NCBI RefSeq assembly: GCF_001563265.1 | Contig: NZ_CP005083.1 | Span: 2,979,001-3,043,000 of the forward strand | Direction: 5' to 3' | Source of the DNA: Sphingobium sp. TKS | GTDB taxonomy: Bacteria > Pseudomonadota > Alphaproteobacteria > Sphingomonadales > Sphingomonadaceae | Length of the DNA stretch: 64,000 bases | In this document: in pieces, positions 38,847 through 47,808 of the stretch | Layout: the number at the start of each line of letters is the position of its first letter | How positions within the stretch are numbered: the first letter of the stretch is position 1 | Notes under the pieces: generated by a model | Told to the model about the DNA's origin: nothing | Seen by the model: the letters and a program-made list of their open reading frames with translations, nothing else | The model's database searches: none | Position numbers and translations under genes: made by a program

Positions 38847-39851
38847 CTAAATATTCTCCGCTATCCCTTCGCGTCCTTCCTCCACCAGCGCGTGAACGCG
38901 ATGGGGGGCGGAGACTTCCACCCGGCTGGTCACTTCATAATGCGCCTTGGCCTGGCGGACATTGCTGTCGGCGGGCACGCTGTCGGTCAGCCAGACATTG
39001 CCGCCAATCACTGACCGGCTGCCAATGATGATGCGGCCCAATATCGTCGCGCCGGCATAGATCACCACATCATCCTCGATGATCGGATGGCGCGGCAGAG
39101 CCTTTTCCAGCGCGCCCTTCTCATCCGCCGGAAAGCTGCGCGCGCCGAGCGTCACGCCCTGATAGATGCGCACCCGGTCCCCCACGATCGCCGTCTCCCC
39201 GATCACCACGCCGGTGCCATGGTCGATGAAGAAGCTGCGGCCGATCGTCGCGCCCGGATGAATGTCGATCCCTGTGCTGCCATGCGCGATTTCGGAGATG
39301 ATCCGCGCCACCAGCGGCGCACCCAATTGATAGAGCCGATGCGCCAGGCGATGATGGGTGATCGCCATCATCGATGGGTAGCAGATCAGCACCTCGTCCA
39401 CGCTGCGCGCTGCCGGATCGCCCAGAAAGGCCGCCTCCACATCGCTGTCGAGCAGTTCGCGCAGGGCCGCCAGACTTTCCGCGAAGGCGCCGATGATGCG
39501 CATCGCTTCCCGGTCCACGGTTTCGATCGGATCGTCCTTCATCGCGTAGATGAGTTCGAGCCGGATTTGCCCGTAAAGGCGGCTCAGCACCGTCTGCAAC
39601 GTCTGGGCGACATAGGCGTCCTCATTATGCAGGCGCACGAAGCTGGGGCCGAGACGCAGCGGAAACAGCGCGCCGCACAGCGCCGCCATGATCTTGGTCA
39701 GCGTGGCGCGGGAGGGAAATCCCTCCGCGCCATATTCGGCATGATGATCCTGCGCCTGCCGCCAGCGCCGCCGCACCGCGCCCAATTCGGCCGCCAGCCG
39801 GTCTATATCCCAATAACCCTGGGCGATTTCCTTTTCGCCTTCTGCCGTCAT
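38847..39851 (-). CDS. cysE: serine O-acetyltransferase (EpsC/CysE type)
   Basis: Protein of 334 residues that acetylates serine with acetyl-CoA, the first step to cysteine. The helical N-terminal part is long. The left-handed beta-helix begins at 'GIDIHPGATIGRSFFIDHGTGVVIG' and continues through 'RVRIYQGVTLGARS' and 'YAGATILGRI'; catalytic His and Asp are in 'FFIDHGTG'. The length and layout resemble the EpsC/SrpH type more than the 270-residue E. coli CysE. The start at 39851 has 'agagg' upstream. Confidence 0.92.
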   Translation of the reverse strand: MTAEGEKEIAQGYWDIDRLAAELGAVRRRWRQAQDHHAEYGAEGFPSRATLTKIMAALCGALFPLRLGPSFVRLHNEDAYVAQTLQTVLSRLYGQIRLELIYAMKDDPIETVDREAMRIIGAFAESLAALRELLDSDVEAAFLGDPAARSVDEVLICYPSMMAITHHRLAHRLYQLGAPLVARIISEIAHGSTGIDIHPGATIGRSFFIDHGTGVVIGETAIVGDRVRIYQGVTLGARSFPADEKGALEKALPRHPIIEDDVVIYAGATILGRIIIGSRSVIGGNVWLTDSVPADSNVRQAKAHYEVTSRVEVSAPHRVHALVEEGREGIAENI

Positions 39852-39942
39852 ATGCGCCTCTTTTGATACAGGTGCCCGGCATAGCGCGGCATCTCGCTCC
39901 GCGGTAAATGAGTTTTGCTTGGGGGTGGGCAGATTCTCTTTG

Positions 39943-41262
39943 TCAGCGTTTCTGGACATCGGCCGGAAGATGCAGACAGATTTCCACCCTCAATCCGCCC
40001 TCCGGCCGATTGGCGAGGGTCAGATCGCCCCCCTCCAGCTCCACCGCCCGCGCAACGATAGCGAGACCCAGGCCAAGCCCCCGCGTGTTGCGCTGCCGCG
40101 CCTCGTCCAGCCGGGCGAAGGGCTTCAACACCTCATCCAGCTTGTCGCGGGGGATGCCGGGACCGTCATCATCGACGCGGATCAGGACTTCCCGGTCTTG
40201 ACGCGCCAGCGTGACGCGTGCGCGACTGCCATAATGCAGGGCGTTTTCGATGAGGTTGACGATCGCCCGGCGCAGGGTGAGCGAGCGCACCACCATTTCC
40301 AGATGGACGGGCCCGGCATAGTCCACATCCCTGCCCTGATCCTGAAAAGCGTCGACCACCGTCGCCACCAGCACCGCCAGATCGGTACGCACCGGCGGCT
40401 CGCCATTTTTCTCGCCCCCCAGGAATGCGAGCAGCGAGTCGATCATCTCGCCCATTTCCGTGAGGTCGCCCTCGATCGCCTCCCGCGCTTCATTGTCGGG
40501 AAGGCTTTCCAGCCGCAGCCGCAACCGGGCAAGCGGCGTGCGCATGTCGTGCCCGACGGCGGCGAGCGTCTCGGTCCGCTCGGTGATCAGGCGATGGATG
40601 CGCGTCTGCATCGCGTTGAAGGCGCGGATGAGGTTGCGGACATCGTTGGAGCCGCCCTCCTCCACCACGACTTCGTCGCTGAGGCCGATGCGCTCCGTCG
40701 CCCTGGTCAGGTCGCGCAGCGGCGCCAGCGTGCGGCGGATCAGGATGCCGCCAACGATCAGCAGCGCCAGCACCGGGATCAGCGCCAATCCCATGCGCCC
40801 GATGGTGAAGGTCCATTTGCCGCCGCTATGCCGCATACCGAAATAGAGCCAGCTTCCGTCCGCCAGCCTGAGGCCGCCATTGATCTCAGACACGCGCCCC
40901 GGCGAAGCGAGCCTCAGCCAGAGACCCGATTGCTCCAGCGACGGTTCCCAGGTGATGATCTGGCGCCGCATCCGCTCCAGCCCCGGCGCCAGCGGCGGCG
41001 GCGGCGGTGAGGATGGGGTCCAGTGCACGTCGTAACGGTCGGTGGTCAGTTGCAGCGCCAGCGCGTGACGCTCGTCCGGCGGTTGCTCGATCAGCAGCTT
41101 GCGGGCGATGACCAGATGCTCGGCCAGGCGCCGGGCCTCGTCATCCTGCAACGAAAGATGGTTGGCCCGCTCATAGACCAGCGTGCCGACGGCAAATTCC
41201 AGCATGAGGGTCAGCAGCAGGATCGCGAAAATCTGCCCGACCAGGCTGACATGCCGTCTCAA
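39943..41262 (-). CDS. EnvZ-like sensor histidine kinase
   Basis: Protein of 439 residues: membrane helix (about 8-28), periplasmic sensor of about 125 residues with a Pro run, second helix (about 158-176), and HAMP. The dimerisation domain has His238 in 'VGHDMRTPLARL', and the ATPase domain has 'NLIENALHYG', 'DDGPGI' and 'TRGLGLGLAI'. All catalytic boxes look intact. It overlaps the response regulator stop by four bases, so the pair is coupled. A TorF-type porin gene lies 191 bases upstream on the same strand. Confidence 0.92.
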   Translation of the reverse strand: MRRHVSLVGQIFAILLLTLMLEFAVGTLVYERANHLSLQDDEARRLAEHLVIARKLLIEQPPDERHALALQLTTDRYDVHWTPSSPPPPPLAPGLERMRRQIITWEPSLEQSGLWLRLASPGRVSEINGGLRLADGSWLYFGMRHSGGKWTFTIGRMGLALIPVLALLIVGGILIRRTLAPLRDLTRATERIGLSDEVVVEEGGSNDVRNLIRAFNAMQTRIHRLITERTETLAAVGHDMRTPLARLRLRLESLPDNEAREAIEGDLTEMGEMIDSLLAFLGGEKNGEPPVRTDLAVLVATVVDAFQDQGRDVDYAGPVHLEMVVRSLTLRRAIVNLIENALHYGSRARVTLARQDREVLIRVDDDGPGIPRDKLDEVLKPFARLDEARQRNTRGLGLGLAIVARAVELEGGDLTLANRPEGGLRVEICLHLPADVQKR

Positions 41263-41969
41263 GCGCGGCTGACCTCCGCATTGAACATATAGCCGACGCC
41301 CCGGACGGTGGTGATCGGCGCCGACCGATCATCCGTCGTCAGCTTGCGGCGCAGGCGGCTGACCAGCACATCGATGCTGCGGTCGCTGCTGTCGCCCATG
41401 CGGGTGCGGGACAGTTCGATCAGCCGCTCGCGGGCGATGACGCGCTGCGGGTGGCTGAGGAAGCTGCCCAGCAGGTCGAACTCCGCGCCGGTCAGGTCGA
41501 CGACCGCGCCAGTGGGCGAGCGCAGTTCGCGGCGGGGGAAGTTGACGGTCCAGCCGTCGAAGCGCGCTTCATTTTCGCGATGCTCGTCCGGGCCGCGCTC
41601 CACGCCGACGCGGCGCAATATGGCGCGGATACGGGCGATCAGCTCGCGGGTGCCGAAGGGCTTGGGCAGATAATCGTCCGCGCCCAGTTCCAGCCCGACG
41701 ATGCGGTCGGTCTCGCTGCCCTTGGCGCTGATGAAGATGATGGGGACGTCGCTCTTGCGCCGGATCTGGCGGCATAGGTCGATGCCGTTGGTCCCCGGCA
41801 ACATGACGTCCAGCACGACCAGATCGACCGGGCCCGCATCGAAAGCCACCCACATTTCAGGGCCGGAAGAAGCCGGACGGACCTGATAGCCATGTTCCTG
41901 CAACGCCCGCGCGGTCAGGGTACGCAGCGGCGGGTCGTCCTCTACCAGGATGATGGTCGGGGCGGTCAT
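41259..41969 (-). CDS. OmpR-family response regulator
   Basis: Protein of 236 residues. The receiver has the acidic pair in 'LVEDDPP', phosphoacceptor Asp54 in 'VVLDVMLPG', Ser in 'FISAKG' and Lys in 'LPKPFG'. The C-terminal winged helix ends 'RSAPITTVRGVGYMF'. The start at 41969 is the normal one for the family; upstream codons in the same frame look non-coding. It is the partner of the EnvZ-like kinase. Its DNA-binding half is clearly paralogous to that of the regulator at 45.7-46.4 kb. Confidence 0.93.
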   Translation of the reverse strand: MTAPTIILVEDDPPLRTLTARALQEHGYQVRPASSGPEMWVAFDAGPVDLVVLDVMLPGTNGIDLCRQIRRKSDVPIIFISAKGSETDRIVGLELGADDYLPKPFGTRELIARIRAILRRVGVERGPDEHRENEARFDGWTVNFPRRELRSPTGAVVDLTGAEFDLLGSFLSHPQRVIARERLIELSRTRMGDSSDRSIDVLVSRLRRKLTTDDRSAPITTVRGVGYMFNAEVSRA

Positions 41970-42122
41970 GCCGGAAGGCAGTGAAATTTGCACATGGGGA
42001 GCGAGATAGGTGCCACCGGGCGGAGGGTCAACCGGACGTTGCCGCAGCAACAGGGCGAAGGAACCCTAGCAACAATTTGTCACGCTCGAGACAATCATCT
42101 GTTCTGCCGCAGCAATTTTTGT

Positions 42123-42153
42123 CATGCCGGGCCTCGCATGGAGGCCCGGCATG
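42123..42153. repeat. perfect 13-bp hairpin after the porin gene
   Basis: Arms 42123-42135 (catgccgggcctc) and 42141-42153 (gaggcccggcatg) pair perfectly around gcatg, eight bases past the porin stop on the minus strand. No T run follows in that direction. It can act as a 3' stability hairpin or rho-linked terminator. Confidence 0.6.
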
Positions 42154-42160
42154 CATCGCG

Positions 42161-42997
42161 TCAGAAGGCGGCCGAAAGGGAGAAGACCAGCTGGCTGCGC
42201 GCGATCGACTTGCCGAAATTATCGGCGTCCTGAACCATGAAGTTCGGGCGGAGATAATTTTCCTCGACCCGCGCGATGTCCGTGTCGACATAGGCGATGC
42301 CCAGCGTCAGCGGCGTGCCGGGAATGGCGACGTCCGCGCCCACCAGCCAGTCGAGATATTTGCCGGTCGGCGCGACCGAGGTGCCGTTGGGACCAAGACC
42401 GGAGTTGCCGTTCGACCAGCCCAGATGCGCCTTCAGCGTGACCGGCGTATTCGGCACGGCGCCGCTGATGTCGCCCCAGACATAGAGATTGTCTTCCTTG
42501 TCGCCCGGATCGAAGACGGTGCAGGCGGCATCGCTGCACCATTTGCCCAGCGCCTCCTGCTTAGGCGCATAGGCGACGCCGATCAGACCCTTGACCGGAC
42601 CCAATTGGCTCGACAGCTTCACATAGGGTTCGGCGAAGTCGGTGATGTCCGCGCCCGAGGGATACATGTACCAGGTGAGGCCAACGTCCAGCGTCGCGCC
42701 GCCCAGCGGAATCGCATACCCGGCGAACAGGTCGAGTTCCATATTGGCGCCGCCGAACTGGCCCCAGCCGGCCAGGCTCGATCCCCAGGTGCCGACATAG
42801 ACGCCGCTTTCATGCGTGGCGGTGACGCCGCCCTGAACGGCCATGGCCTTGTCGGACTGCGACACGCCGCGGAAGCGGTAGTCGGACACCAGCGCGACGC
42901 TGCCGGAAACGGTGACAGGGCCTGCGGGCTCTTCCTGAGCGAAAGCCGGAGCGCTGAAAAGCAGCGCAAGCGCGGCACAGGCAATCTGATACTTCAT
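42161..42997 (-). CDS. TorF-family outer-membrane protein
   Basis: Protein of 278 residues with signal peptide 'LALLFSAPAFAQ'. The mature start 'VSGSVALVSDYRFRGVSQSD' is the hallmark of the TorF/TIGR02001 family of outer-membrane beta-barrels, and the end 'SRSQLVFSLSAAF'-like strand finishes with Phe as in barrel proteins ('ARSQLVFSLSAAF'). The cargo is unknown. The start has 'aagggg' seven bases upstream. It lies upstream of an OmpR/EnvZ-like pair, which could regulate it. Confidence 0.88.
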   Translation of the reverse strand: MKYQIACAALALLFSAPAFAQEEPAGPVTVSGSVALVSDYRFRGVSQSDKAMAVQGGVTATHESGVYVGTWGSSLAGWGQFGGANMELDLFAGYAIPLGGATLDVGLTWYMYPSGADITDFAEPYVKLSSQLGPVKGLIGVAYAPKQEALGKWCSDAACTVFDPGDKEDNLYVWGDISGAVPNTPVTLKAHLGWSNGNSGLGPNGTSVAPTGKYLDWLVGADVAIPGTPLTLGIAYVDTDIARVEENYLRPNFMVQDADNFGKSIARSQLVFSLSAAF

Positions 42998-43230
42998 GAA
43001 CATTCCCCTTTTAGGCAAGAATGTTCCGTCCTGCGTCCGCTCCGTCCGAAGATCTGTTGTTTGTTCGTCTTCGATACCGGCGGATCGAAAGCAGATTACG
43101 GAGATATGAAGGGTTGGGGAAACAGCTTTTTCGCAGATGCGAAAGGGAAGGGCCGCACTGTGCTATAGGCAACACGATTATTTTCTTGGACCATTCCGAA
43201 TGTTTCTATTTCATTTCTGTTCGACAACAT

Positions 43231-43265
43231 AAAACCGCCGCATCACTGGGAGATGATGCGGCGGT
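43231..43265 (-). terminator. rho-independent terminator after the SulP gene
   Basis: Read on the minus strand, a perfect 12-base stem (43254-43265 with 43234-43245, eight-base loop) is followed by TTTT. It ends the carbonic anhydrase-SulP transcript. The rest of the 298-base spacer (42998-43230) is the 5' region of the porin gene and shows no other gene. Confidence 0.8.
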
Positions 43266-43295
43266 TCGTTCATCGCCTGACGAGGGGGATGGGTG

Positions 43296-44792
43296 TCAGG
43301 CGACGAGGTGACGCATGCGGCCGGTGGCGCCGAACAGTTCGACCTCAGCCCCCGTACCCCGGCGGCGATCGACCCATTCGCGGACCATTTCCGCGCACGT
43401 ATGGTCGATATGGCCAAGGCGCTCGACATTCAGGATGACAAGGCGGCCGGCGGGTACGGATTCCAGCATGGCCGACAGCTTCGGCAGGCTGAGGAAGGTG
43501 GCGGTGCCATGCAACGCCACTTCATGCGCGTCGTCGCGCGCTTCTTCGTCCATGCCCAGGCGCAGGCGGCGAGCATGGGGCAGAAGCTCGATCAGCGACA
43601 GGCCGATGCCAACCAATACGCCGGTCAGCAGATCGGTCGCCACGACACAGATCAGCGTCGCCGCCCACACCACGGCCGGGAGCGGGCCGTAGCGGTGGAG
43701 GAGATGCTTCACATGGTCGACGCTGACCAGACGGATGCCGGTGACGACGAGGATGCCCGCCAGCGCCGCCATCGGAATTTCCCGCAGCAGCCAGGGCAGC
43801 AGGGCAACGAAGCCCAAAATCCAGACGCCATGCAAAATGGTCGACAGCCGCGTCTTGGCCCCGGCCTGGACGTTGGCGGAACTGCGGACGATCACGCCGG
43901 TCATCGGCAGCGCGCCCGCCACGCCGCAGAGCAGATTGCCGACCCCCTGCGCGCTCAGTTCGCGGTTGTAATTGGTGCGGACGCCGTCATGCATCCGGTC
44001 GACCGCCGCCGCCGACAGCAGCGTTTCGGCGCTGGCGATGAAGGCGATGGCGATGGCCGTGGTGATGACGGCCGGGTTCATGAGCTGCTGGAGCAGCCCC
44101 TGTTCCGGCAGCGAGATCGCAGCGACGATCGATTCAGGCACGACCACGCGCGCAACCGGCAGGCCCAGGAAAAAGGCGACCAATGTCGCCAGCACCACGC
44201 CGACCAGCGCGCCCGGCAGCAGCTTCATCGAGGCGGGGCGCAGCTTTTCCCAACCCAGCATGCCGCCGATGGTGACCAGGCCGACCGCGAAGGCGGTGGC
44301 CGCGTCCTGGTTGGAGAGGCCGAAAAGCTGACCCGGCATAGCGACCAGATTGGCAAGGCCGCTGGACAGCGGCTTGTCGTCGAACAGCACATGGAACTGG
44401 CCGACGACGATCAGCACGCCGATGCCCGCCAGCATGCCGTGCACCACGGCGGGCGAGATGGCGCGGAACCAGCCGCCGACGCGCAGCAGCCCCGCAACCA
44501 CCTGAATGGCGCCGGCGAGGATCAGGATCGGGCCAAGGGCGGACAGCCCCTGTTTCTGCACGATTTCGAAGACGATGACAGCCAGACCCGCCGCCGGGCC
44601 GCTCACCTGCAGGGGCGATCCCGCGAACAGGCCGACGATCAGGCCGCCGATCATGCCGGTGATCAGACCCTTTTCCGGCGGCACGCCGGAGGCGATGGCG
44701 ATGCCCATGCAGAGCGGCATCGCCACCAGAAAGACGACGATGGAGGCCGTGAAGTCGCGGCTGAAAGTGCCGCCGGAAAATGCCTTGAGCAT
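43296..44792 (-). CDS. SulP-family anion (bicarbonate/sulfate) transporter
   Basis: Protein of 498 residues with the SulP membrane domain ('FTASIVVFLVAMPLCMGIAIASG', 'GLFAGSPLQVSGPAAGLAVIV', 'NRELSAQGVGNLLCGVAGALP') and a short C-terminal STAS-like domain (about 415-498). The gene begins four bases after the carbonic anhydrase stop, so the two are co-expressed. That pairing favours bicarbonate rather than sulfate as the substrate; it is inference. The start at 44792 fits the family; a longer frame running into the carbonic anhydrase gene is not protein-like. Confidence 0.9.
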   Translation of the reverse strand: MLKAFSGGTFSRDFTASIVVFLVAMPLCMGIAIASGVPPEKGLITGMIGGLIVGLFAGSPLQVSGPAAGLAVIVFEIVQKQGLSALGPILILAGAIQVVAGLLRVGGWFRAISPAVVHGMLAGIGVLIVVGQFHVLFDDKPLSSGLANLVAMPGQLFGLSNQDAATAFAVGLVTIGGMLGWEKLRPASMKLLPGALVGVVLATLVAFFLGLPVARVVVPESIVAAISLPEQGLLQQLMNPAVITTAIAIAFIASAETLLSAAAVDRMHDGVRTNYNRELSAQGVGNLLCGVAGALPMTGVIVRSSANVQAGAKTRLSTILHGVWILGFVALLPWLLREIPMAALAGILVVTGIRLVSVDHVKHLLHRYGPLPAVVWAATLICVVATDLLTGVLVGIGLSLIELLPHARRLRLGMDEEARDDAHEVALHGTATFLSLPKLSAMLESVPAGRLVILNVERLGHIDHTCAEMVREWVDRRRGTGAEVELFGATGRMRHLVA

Positions 44793-44796
44793 GGAC

Positions 44797-45495
44797 TTAC
44801 TCCGCAGCCTCGGCATAAGCGACATCGGCCGCCAGACGCCGGGCATGCGGCAGCGCGACGGGCAGCGGCTGGCCTTCGCGCAGGGGCAGGAAGCGGCCGG
44901 TCTCGCCGTCCAGACCCAGAACCTGACCCGCATGAATGTCGACATACCAGCCGTGCAGCGCGATCTCGCCGCGAGCGATGCCCGACGCGACCGAGGGATG
45001 GGTGCGCAGATGGGCGAGCTGGACCACGACATTTTCCAGCGCCATGTTGCACAGCTTCTCCGCGTCGCTCAGATCGGCGGGATAGCTTTCGCGGCAGACC
45101 TTCTGCGCGGCATGGCTGTGGCGCAGCCAGGCGGCGACATTGGGCATGGCCGTCAGATCGGCGTCGGTGGACAGCGCCTTCATCGCGCCGCAATCGCTAT
45201 GGCCGCACACGATGATGTCGCGCACGCCCAGCACCATGATGGCATATTCGACGGTCGAGGTGACGCCGCCATTCTGGGTGGCATGGGGCGGCACGATGTT
45301 GCCGGCGTTGCGGCAGACGAACAGGTCGCCGGGATCGGCCTGCATGATATGTTCGGGCACGATACGCGAATCCGCGCAGGAGATCATCAGCGCCTTGGGG
45401 TTCTGCCCGTCGCTGGCGAGGCGGTTGTAGAGCGCGCTCTGGTTCGGAAAGACATGGCTTTCGAAGCTGAAGACGCGACCGATCAGATCGTTCAT
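44797..45495 (-). CDS. beta-class carbonic anhydrase
   Basis: Protein of 232 residues. Zinc ligands are Cys40, Asp42 ('ISCADSR'), His99 and Cys102 ('VCGHSDCGAM'), all present. It interconverts CO2 and bicarbonate in the cytoplasm. It is first in a two-gene operon with a SulP transporter. The 207-base upstream spacer holds an 8-bp stem (45520-45527 with 45536-45543) in the likely leader and an AT-rich part at about 45590-45620. Confidence 0.94.
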   Translation of the reverse strand: MNDLIGRVFSFESHVFPNQSALYNRLASDGQNPKALMISCADSRIVPEHIMQADPGDLFVCRNAGNIVPPHATQNGGVTSTVEYAIMVLGVRDIIVCGHSDCGAMKALSTDADLTAMPNVAAWLRHSHAAQKVCRESYPADLSDAEKLCNMALENVVVQLAHLRTHPSVASGIARGEIALHGWYVDIHAGQVLGLDGETGRFLPLREGQPLPVALPHARRLAADVAYAEAAE

Positions 45496-45702
45496 GTCAT
45501 TGCATCCTTCTTGTCTGATGGCCGGTCAGGGGGAAGACCGGCCTTGACGATGAAAGATAGGGAAGCGTTTTTGCTGCGGCGCAGCGGCTTTGTTAAATAA
45601 TATGTCTGAGCGATCGAAAGCGCGATCGGTGCGGCAGCTCGTCAGATTTCTCCGGATAAATCAATGCAATGAATGGGAAATATTCGGCCATTCCAAAGCG
45701 AC

Positions 45703-46413
45703 TCAGCGCCGGTCGACCACGGCGCTGAACATATATCCGCCGCCCCGCACCGTAACGATCGGCGCCGTCCGCCCGCCATGACTGAGCTTGCGCCGCAAGC
45801 GGCTGACCAGCACATCGACGCTGCGGTCGGAGGATGGCGTGTCGCGCACTCCGGCCAGTTCCATCAGGCGGGAACGGGCGATCACCACCTGCGGATGATC
45901 GAGCAACACAAGCAGAAGCGAAAATTCGGCGGCGGTGAGGTCGACCTGCGCGCCGTCGGGGTCGAGAACCTCGCGCCGGGAGGAATCGACCACCCAGCCA
46001 TCGAAGCGCGCCTCGGTCGGGCGCCGCTGGCCCAGGGCGCGCTCATTGCGGCCTCGGCGCAGCACAGCGCGCAGCCGGGCGGCCAGTTCGCGGGTCGAAT
46101 AGGGTTTCGCCATATAATCGTCGGCGCCCAGCTCCAGCCCGACGACCCGGTCGACTTCGCTGCTGTTGGCGCCGACCAGGATGATCGGCACGTCGCTGCG
46201 TTCGCGGACGTCACGGCACAAATCCATGCCGTCCGGCCCGCGCAGCGCGGCGTCCAGCACGACCGCACCCACGGCCATGCTGTCCATCGCATTCCAAATG
46301 TCGCTCGCGGAGGCGGCGGAGAGGGCGCGAAAACCGCTCTCCTCCAGCGACTGGCGCACCTCATGGCGCGCCTCCCGCTGAGCCTCCGCGATCAATATCA
46401 GCGGTGGGCTCAT
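45703..46413 (-). CDS. OmpR-family regulator with degenerate receiver
   Basis: Protein of 236 residues. The winged-helix DNA-binding domain is intact ('RSVDVLVSRLRRKL', 'GYMFSAVVDRR'). The receiver keeps Asp54 ('VVLDAALRG') and Lys103 ('MAKPYS'). The acidic pair is reduced to Glu10-Ala11, and the switch Ser/Thr is Gly81 ('ILVGANSS'). Phosphorylation-driven switching is therefore doubtful. No kinase gene is adjacent. It overlaps a small exported-protein gene upstream by four bases. The 3' side, up to the carbonic anhydrase gene, lacks a clear terminator. Confidence 0.9.
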   Translation of the reverse strand: MSPPLILIAEAQREARHEVRQSLEESGFRALSAASASDIWNAMDSMAVGAVVLDAALRGPDGMDLCRDVRERSDVPIILVGANSSEVDRVVGLELGADDYMAKPYSTRELAARLRAVLRRGRNERALGQRRPTEARFDGWVVDSSRREVLDPDGAQVDLTAAEFSLLLVLLDHPQVVIARSRLMELAGVRDTPSSDRSVDVLVSRLRRKLSHGGRTAPIVTVRGGGYMFSAVVDRR

Positions 46414-46862
46414 CCGCCTGTCACGGCGCCTTTCACGGACAGCGCGTGAATGCCGTCCAGTTCATTGACCAGAACGGCGCGGTCCTGCCGGGCCACGGTG
46501 ACGGCTTCAACCGAACGGGCGCCGTTATGGCGGGCGACTTCCGCCTCGATCTGGCCACGGGCGGCAGTGCAGTTGCCGGCGTGGCTGCCCGACAACGGGG
46601 CGAAACGGTGGATCGGCTTGGCGACGGCAGCGAGCGTGCGGCCCTGCACCGCGACGTCGCGGTTCACCACCAGCTCAGCCTGCCAGCGACACACCGGCAC
46701 CGACGGGCGGTTGGCGAAACGGGATTCGACCTGGCGCAAGCGAACGGTCGATTCCGTCTTGTAGCTCGCCGTATAGGCGTTGGACGCATGGCTGATTTCA
46801 GCGCTGTGGATCTGGGTCGCAACGGCAAGGGCAGCCGCGCTGGACGCGAGAATGAGAAACAT
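46410..46862 (-). CDS. small exported protein of unknown function
   Basis: Protein of 150 residues with an N-terminal hydrophobic segment ('MFLILASSAAALAVATQIHSAE') that looks like a signal peptide. The mature part contains two cysteines ('PVCRWQAELVV' and 'GNCTAARGQIEAEVARHN'), which could form a disulfide. I do not recognise a family. The ATG at 46862 has 'gaggag' at good spacing; the codons before it are less likely. Its stop overlaps the start of the degenerate response regulator (ATGA), so the two are made together. Confidence 0.72.
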   Translation of the reverse strand: MFLILASSAAALAVATQIHSAEISHASNAYTASYKTESTVRLRQVESRFANRPSVPVCRWQAELVVNRDVAVQGRTLAAVAKPIHRFAPLSGSHAGNCTAARGQIEAEVARHNGARSVEAVTVARQDRAVLVNELDGIHALSVKGAVTGG

Positions 46863-46991
46863 GGGAGTTCTCCTCAACAACCGGAAATGGTCGATCGGGA
46901 TTTAGGCCTCCTGAATGTCTCCGTAATTTGCCGGGCGTTACAAATTGTTGCTGGTGCGAAATATGGGCAGGATTAGTCCATCAGACAGAGG

Positions 46992-47531
46992 CTAATTCAT
47001 CCGCACCAGCGCGCGCCGCTCCATGGCAGGTTGACCGGCGATATGATCCAGCAGCGCCGACAGCCACAGCGCATCGCTCGCCGCCCGGTGCCGATCGGCG
47101 TGGCGTCCATCGGCAAAGGCCACGGCAGCGCCGATCCGCTGTTCATCGGCCCGATGTTCGTCCAGCAACAGCGAGACATGATCGATGAAGAAGGGCGTCG
47201 CCTGCCCCGCCGCATCGGCCAGCGTATCGAGCCAATATTGGTCGATCATGCTGTCGGCCACCATGCGCCGCCCCTGACAGGCGGCGGCCAATTCGGCCAG
47301 CACGGTTTCGACTGGCAGGCCTTCGCGATTCACTTGGTCGAGGCTCAGGCCATGCAGCGCCTCCGCCTCGGCCGACCAATGCCATCCGGCCCAGTCATCA
47401 TGCGGCCGGATCAACCAGCTTTGCGCCTTTCCATCACAGGCGATGCCAACTTCGATGGGATAGGACAGGCCGTGCCGGGGAAGGCACGACGCCTCGAAAT
47501 CGATCGTGATGATCGTCAATTTACTCTCCAT
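46992..47531 (-). CDS. DEDDh 3'-5' exonuclease-like protein
   Basis: Protein of 179 residues with the exonuclease fold. Exo I is 'TIDFEAS' (Asp11, Glu13), Exo II is the region 'MIDQYWLDTL', and Exo III is 'HRAASDALWL' (the H-x4-D form of DEDDh enzymes). 'LHGLSLD' resembles the 'ihGi' loop of DnaQ-like proteins. It probably trims DNA or RNA 3' ends; the substrate is unknown. It is a single gene between two intergenic stretches. The 277-base stretch to its right (47532-47808) holds no gene I can support. Confidence 0.8.
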   Translation of the reverse strand: MESKLTIITIDFEASCLPRHGLSYPIEVGIACDGKAQSWLIRPHDDWAGWHWSAEAEALHGLSLDQVNREGLPVETVLAELAAACQGRRMVADSMIDQYWLDTLADAAGQATPFFIDHVSLLLDEHRADEQRIGAAVAFADGRHADRHRAASDALWLSALLDHIAGQPAMERRALVRMN

Positions 47532-47808
47532 ATTTCAAGGCCGTGTCCGCCCTTCTTCAGACCGGCCAGCCAGCTTTTCGATGCTCCCTTCCTATAAGGG
47601 GACTATGTCAGTCCGAAGTCAGCCGCGCGAAAAATGATGCGGACGGGCGCTTTCCGGCGACCAGCCGAACAGGGTCAGCGCCCGGAAAATTCGGACATGC
47701 GGCCACAATCACTTTGCAACTTGCGGCGCTCTCAGGCTTTTAGGAAGGGCGCACGCTGCATGGTCGGGGGATCGGTGACGGCGCGCTCTTCAAAAGGAAT
47801 GCCCGGCC

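Noticed and set aside
43293..45215. Open frame of 640 codons opposite SulP and the carbonic anhydrase
   Set aside because: It is antisense to two clear genes, with a composition dominated by Arg, Asp, Gln and His, and is a shadow.
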